From NCBI GenBank assembly GCA_030765065.1, contig CM060985.1:1736001-1800000 (forward strand): 64,000 nucleotides of DNA. Direction: 5' to 3'. The position numbers and the translations under genes are program-made. This DNA is from Deroplatys truncata (taxonomy: Eukaryota > Arthropoda > Insecta > Mantodea > Mantidae). How positions within the stretch are numbered: position 1 is the first letter of the stretch; each line of letters opens with the position of its first letter. Of the stretch, positions 59,096 to 64,000 are shown one piece after another. Below the pieces are notes generated by a model. It saw only the letters and a program-made list of their open reading frames with translations. It was not told where the DNA came from and searched no databases.

Positions 59096-62000
59096 CCTAT
59101 GTTATCTACCCCTTTATAGGATAGCTAGAGAAATATGTTACCTATGTTCTCTACAACTTCACATGGTAGCTAGAGAAATATGTTACCTATGTTCTCTACC
59201 CCTTCATATGGTAGCTACCGAATTATGTTACCTATGTTCTCTACCCCTTCACATGGTAGCTAGAGAAATATGTTACCTATGTTCTCTACCCCTTCACATG
59301 GTAGCTAGAGAAATATGTTACCTATGTTCTCTACCCCTTCATATGGTAGGTAGAGAAATATGTTACCTATGTTCTCTACTCCTTCACTTGGTAGCTAGAG
59401 AAATATGTTACCTATGTTCTCTACCCCTTCACATGGTAGGTAGAGAAATATGTTACCTATGTTCTCTACTCCTTCATATGGTAGTTAGAGAAATATGTTA
59501 CCTATGTTCTCTACTCCTTCATATGCTGTAGCTAGAGAAATATGTTACCTATGTTCTCTACTCCTTTATATGGTAGTTAGAGAAATATGTTACCTATGTT
59601 CTCTACCCCTTTATATGGTAGCTAGAGAAATATGTTACCTATGTTCTCTACTCCTTCATATCGTAGCTAAAGAAATATGTTACCTATGTTCTCTACTCCA
59701 TCATATGGTGTAGCTAGAGAAATATGTTAGCTATGTTCTCTACCACTGTATATGGTAGCTAGAGAAATATGTTACCTACGTTCTCTAGTCCTTCATATGG
59801 TAGCTAGAGAAATATGTTAACTATGTTCTCTACCCCTTTATATGGTAGCTAGAGAAATATGTTACCTATGTTATCTACTCCTTCATATGGTAGCTAGAGA
59901 AATACGTTACCTATGTTCTCTTCTCCTTCATATGGTGTAGCTAGAGAAATATGTTACCTATGTTCTCTACCCCTTCATATGGTGTAGCTAGAGAAATATG
60001 TTAGCTATGTTCTCTACTCCTTCATATGGTGTAGCTAGAGAAATATGTTACCTATGTTCTCTACCCCTTTATATGGTAGCTAGAGAAATATGTTACCTAT
60101 ATCCTCTACTTCTTCATATTGTAGCTAGAGAAATATGTTACCTATGTTCTCTACCCCTTTATATGTTAGGTAGAGAAATATGTTACCTATGTTCTCTACT
60201 CCTTCATATGGTGTAGCTAGAGAAATATGTTACCTATGTTCTCTACCCCTTTATATGGTGTAGCTAGAGAAATATGTTACCTATGTTCTCTACTCCTTCA
60301 TATGGTGCAGCTAGAGAAATATGTTACCTATGTTCTCTACCCCTTTATATGGTAGCTAGAGAAATGCGTTACCTATGTTCTCTACCCCTTTATATGGTAG
60401 CTAGAGAAATATGTTACCTATGTTCTCTACCCCTTTGTATGGTAGCTAGAGAAATACGTTACCTATGTTCTCTACCCCTTAATATGGTAGCTAGAGAAAT
60501 GCGTTACCTATGTTCTCTACCCCTTTATATGGTAGCTAGAGAAATTTGTTACCTATGTTCTCTACCCCTTCATATGGTTGGTAGAGCAATATGTTACCTA
60601 TGTTCTCTACTCCTTCATATGGTAGGTAGAGAAATTTGTTACCCATGTTCTCTACTCCTTCATATGGTAGGTAGAGCAATATGTTACCTATGTTCTCTAC
60701 TCCTTCATATGGTAGGTAGAGCAATATGTTACCTATGTTCTCTACTCCTTCATATGGTAGGTAGAGCAATATGTTACCTATGTTCTCTACTCCTTCATAT
60801 GGTAGCTAGAGCAATATGTTACCTATGTTCTCTACTCCTTCATATGGTAGGTAGAGCAATATGTTACCTATGTTCTCTACTCCTTCATATGGTAGGTAGA
60901 GAAATATGCTACCTATGTTCTCTACCCCTTCATATGGTAGCTAGAGCAATATGTTACCTATGTTCTCTACCCCTTCTCATGGTAGCTAGAGAAATATGTT
61001 ACCTATGTTCTCTACCCCTTCACATGGTAGCTAGAGAAATATGTTACCTATGTTCTCTACCCCTTCATATGGTAGCTACAGAAATATGTTACCTATGTTC
61101 TCTACATCTTCACATGGTAGCTAGAGAAATATGTTACCTATGTTCTCTACCTCTTCATATGGTAGCTAGAGAAATATGTTACCTATGTTCTCTACTCCTT
61201 TACTTGGTAGCTAGAGAAATATGTTACCTATGTTCTCTACCCCTTCACATGGTAGGTAGAGAAATATGTTACCTATGTTCTCTACTCCTTCATATGGTAG
61301 CTAGAGAAATATATATACCTATGTTCTCTACTCCTTCATATGGTGTAGCTAGAGAAATATGTTACCTATGTTCTCTACTCCTTTATATGGTAGTTAGAGA
61401 AATATGTTGCCTATGTTCTCTACCCCTTTATATGGTAGCTAGAGAAATATGTTACCTATGTTCTCTACTCCTTCATATGGTAGCTAGAGAAATATGTTAC
61501 CTATGTTTTCTACTCCTTCATATGGTGTAGCTAGAGAAATATGTTTCCTATGTTCTCTACCCCTTTATATGGTAGCTAGAGAAATATGTTACCTATGTTC
61601 TCTACTCCTTCATATGGTAGCTAGAGAAATATGTTACCTATGTTCTCTACCCTTTTATATGGTAGCTAGAGAAATATGTTACCTATGTTCTCTACTCCTT
61701 CATATGGTGTAGCTAGAGAAATATGTTACCTATGTTCTCTACTCCTTCATATGGTGTAGCTAGAGAAATATGTTACCTATGTTCTCTACTCCTTCATATG
61801 GTGTAGCTAGAGAAATATGTTACCTATGTTCTCTACTCCTTCATATGGTGTAGCTAGAGAAATATGTTACCTATGTTCTCTACTCCTTCATATGGTGTAG
61901 CTAGAGAAATATGTTACCTATATTCTCTACTCCTTCATATGGTGTAGCTAGAGAAATATGTTACCTATGTTCTTTACTCCTTCATATGGTGTAGCTAGAG

Positions 62001-64000
62001 AAATATGTTACCTATATTCTCTACTCCTTCATATGGTGTAGCTAGAGAAATATGTAACCTATGTTCTCTACTCCTTTATATGGTAGCTAGAGAAATATGT
62101 TACCTATGTTCTCTACTCCTTCATATGGTGTAGCTAGAGAATATGTAACCTATGTTCTCTACTCCTTTATATGGTAGCTAGAGAAATATGTTACCTATGT
62201 TGTCTAACCCTTTATATGGTAGGTAGAGAAATGCGTTACCTATGTTCTCTACCCCTTTATATGGTAGGTAGAGAAATGCGTTACCTATGTTCTCTACCCC
62301 TTTATATGGTAGGTAGAGCAACATGTTACCTATGTTCTCTACCCCTTTATATGGTAGGTAGAGAAATATGTTACCTATGTTCTCTACCCCTTTATATGGT
62401 AGGTAGAGCAATATGTTACCTATGTTCTCTACCCCTTTATATGGTAGGTAGAGCAATATGTTACCTATGTTCTCTACCCCTTTATATGGTAGGTAGAGAA
62501 ATATGTTACCTATGTTCTCTACTCCTTCATATGGTGTAGCTAGAGAAATATGTTACCTATGTTCTCTACCCCTTTATATGGTGTAGCTAGAGAAATATGT
62601 TACCTATGTTCTCTACTCCTTCATATGGTGTAGCTAGAGAAATATGTTACCTATGTTCTCTACCCCTTTATATGGTAGCTAGAGAAATGCGTTACCTATG
62701 TTCTCTACCCCTTTATATGGTAGCTAGAGAAATATGTTACCTATGTTCTCTACCCCTTTGTATGGTAGCTAGAGAAATACGTTACCTATGTTCTCTACCC
62801 CTTAATATGGTAGCTAGAGAAATGCGTTACCTATGTTCTCTACCCCTTTATATGGTAGCTAGAGAAATTTGTTACCTATGTTCTCTACCCCTTCATATGG
62901 TAGGTAGAGCAATATGTTACCTATGTTCTCTACTCCTTCATATGGTAGGTAGAGAAATTTGTTACCTATGTTCTCTACTCCTTCATATGGTAGGTAGAGC
63001 AATATGTTACCTATGTTCTCTACTCCTTCATATGGTAGGTAGAGCAATATGTTACCTATGTTCTCTACTCCTTCATATGGTAGGTAGAGCAATATGTTAC
63101 CTATGTTCTCTACTCCTTCATATGGTAGCTAGAGCAATATGTTACCTATGTTCTCTACTCCTTCATATGGTAGGTAGAGCAATATGTTACCTATGTTCTC
63201 TACTCCTTCATATGGTAGGTAGAGCAATATGTTACCTATGTTCTCTACTCCTTCATATGGTAGCTAGAGCAATATGTTACCTATGTTCTCTACTCCTTCA
63301 TATGGTAGGTAGAGCAATATGTTACCTATGTTCTCTACTCCTTCATATGGTAGGTAGAGCAATATGTTACCTATGTTCTCTACTCCTTCATATGGTAGCT
63401 AGAGCAATATGTTACCTATGTTCTCTACTCCTTCATATGGTAGCTAGAGCAATATGTTACCTATGTTCTCTACTCCTTCATATGGTAGGTAGAGCAATAT
63501 GTTACCTATGTTCTCTACTCCTTCATATGGTAGGTAGAGCAATATGTTACCTATGTTCTCTACTCCTTCATATGGTAGGTAGAGCAATATGTTACCTATG
63601 TTCTCTACTCCTTCATATGGTAGCTAGAGAAATATGTTACCTGTGTTCTCTACTCCTTCATATGGTAGGTAGAGCAATATTTTACCTATGTTCTCTACCC
63701 CTTTATATGGTAGGTAGAGCAATATGTTACCTGTGTTCTCTAATCCTTCATATGGTAGGTAGAGCAATATGTTACCTATGTTCTCTACTGCTTTATATGG
63801 TAGGTAGAGAAATGCGTTACCTATGTTCTCTACCCCTTTATATGGTAGGTAGAGCAATATGTTACCTGTGTTCTCTAATCCTTCATATGGTAGGTAGAGC
63901 AATATGTTACCTATGTTCTCTACCCCTTTGTATGGTAGGTAGAGCAATATGTTACCTGTGTTCTCTAATCCTTCATATGGTAGGTAGAGCAATATGTTAC
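59096..64000. repeat. 45/47-bp satellite array, right block
   Basis: Same family as 36049-47544. The first monomers after the insert match, variant by variant, those starting at about 47021 and 44073 (TTATCTACCCCTTTATA, then CTACAACTTCACATGG). This places the right flank in the same higher-order phase. A block at about 60.27-60.90 kb is repeated at about 62.59-63.22 kb (offset 2323 bp). From 62.9 kb to the edge AGCAATATG variants dominate. The array runs off the right edge. Confidence 0.97.

Overview
The window looks like a piece of a large arthropod genome, most likely an insect. The reasons are a split host gene with standard GT-AG introns, Tc1, mariner and LINE elements of insect type, and about 33 kb of tandem satellite in three unrelated families. 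There is no sign of bacterial gene organisation. The species cannot be named from the sequence alone.

The only host gene I can support is the 5' end of an ABCA-type lipid transporter on the minus strand. Three coding exons join in frame: 34387-34292 (start codon), 34212-34039 and 5692-5511. The intron between the second and third exons is 28.3 kb. It holds a Tc1 element with a second element inside it (5990-7752), a dead mariner (9323-10214), a 5'-truncated LINE with endonuclease, reverse transcriptase and RNase H (10217-14105), a 16.6 kb array of a 78-bp satellite carrying two duplicated Tc1 copies (14106-30690), and a composite inverted-repeat element (about 31361-33906). A 60-bp satellite (1-5180) lies beyond the third exon, so that exon sits between two repeat-rich regions. 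The rest of the gene is off the left edge.

Upstream of the gene, from 36049 to the end, the sequence is a 45/47-bp satellite interrupted by a 1000-N assembly gap (47545-48544) and by about 10.5 kb of other DNA (48545-59095). That insert has one intact gene, a 1217-residue protein-primed family B DNA polymerase of the Polinton/Maverick or adintovirus-like group (52307-55960). No capsid, integrase or protease gene is visible. Left of the polymerase lies a near-perfect palindrome with arms of at least 1788 bp around a 73-bp centre. I found two differences between the arms. Each arm carries ten tRNA-T-loop-like TCGA-core motifs, eight of them spaced about 130-144 bp apart. Right of the polymerase are three further tandem-repeat blocks, the last strongly pyrimidine-rich on the plus strand and rich in TATA-like words.

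The most interesting part is this polymerase unit: a self-replication-type gene reading out of a long palindrome whose left arm runs straight into the assembly gap. It could be a head-to-head pair of linear elements, a fold-back replication product, or partly an assembly artefact. Many long open frames in the satellites are by-products of repeat lengths divisible by three and are not treated as genes.
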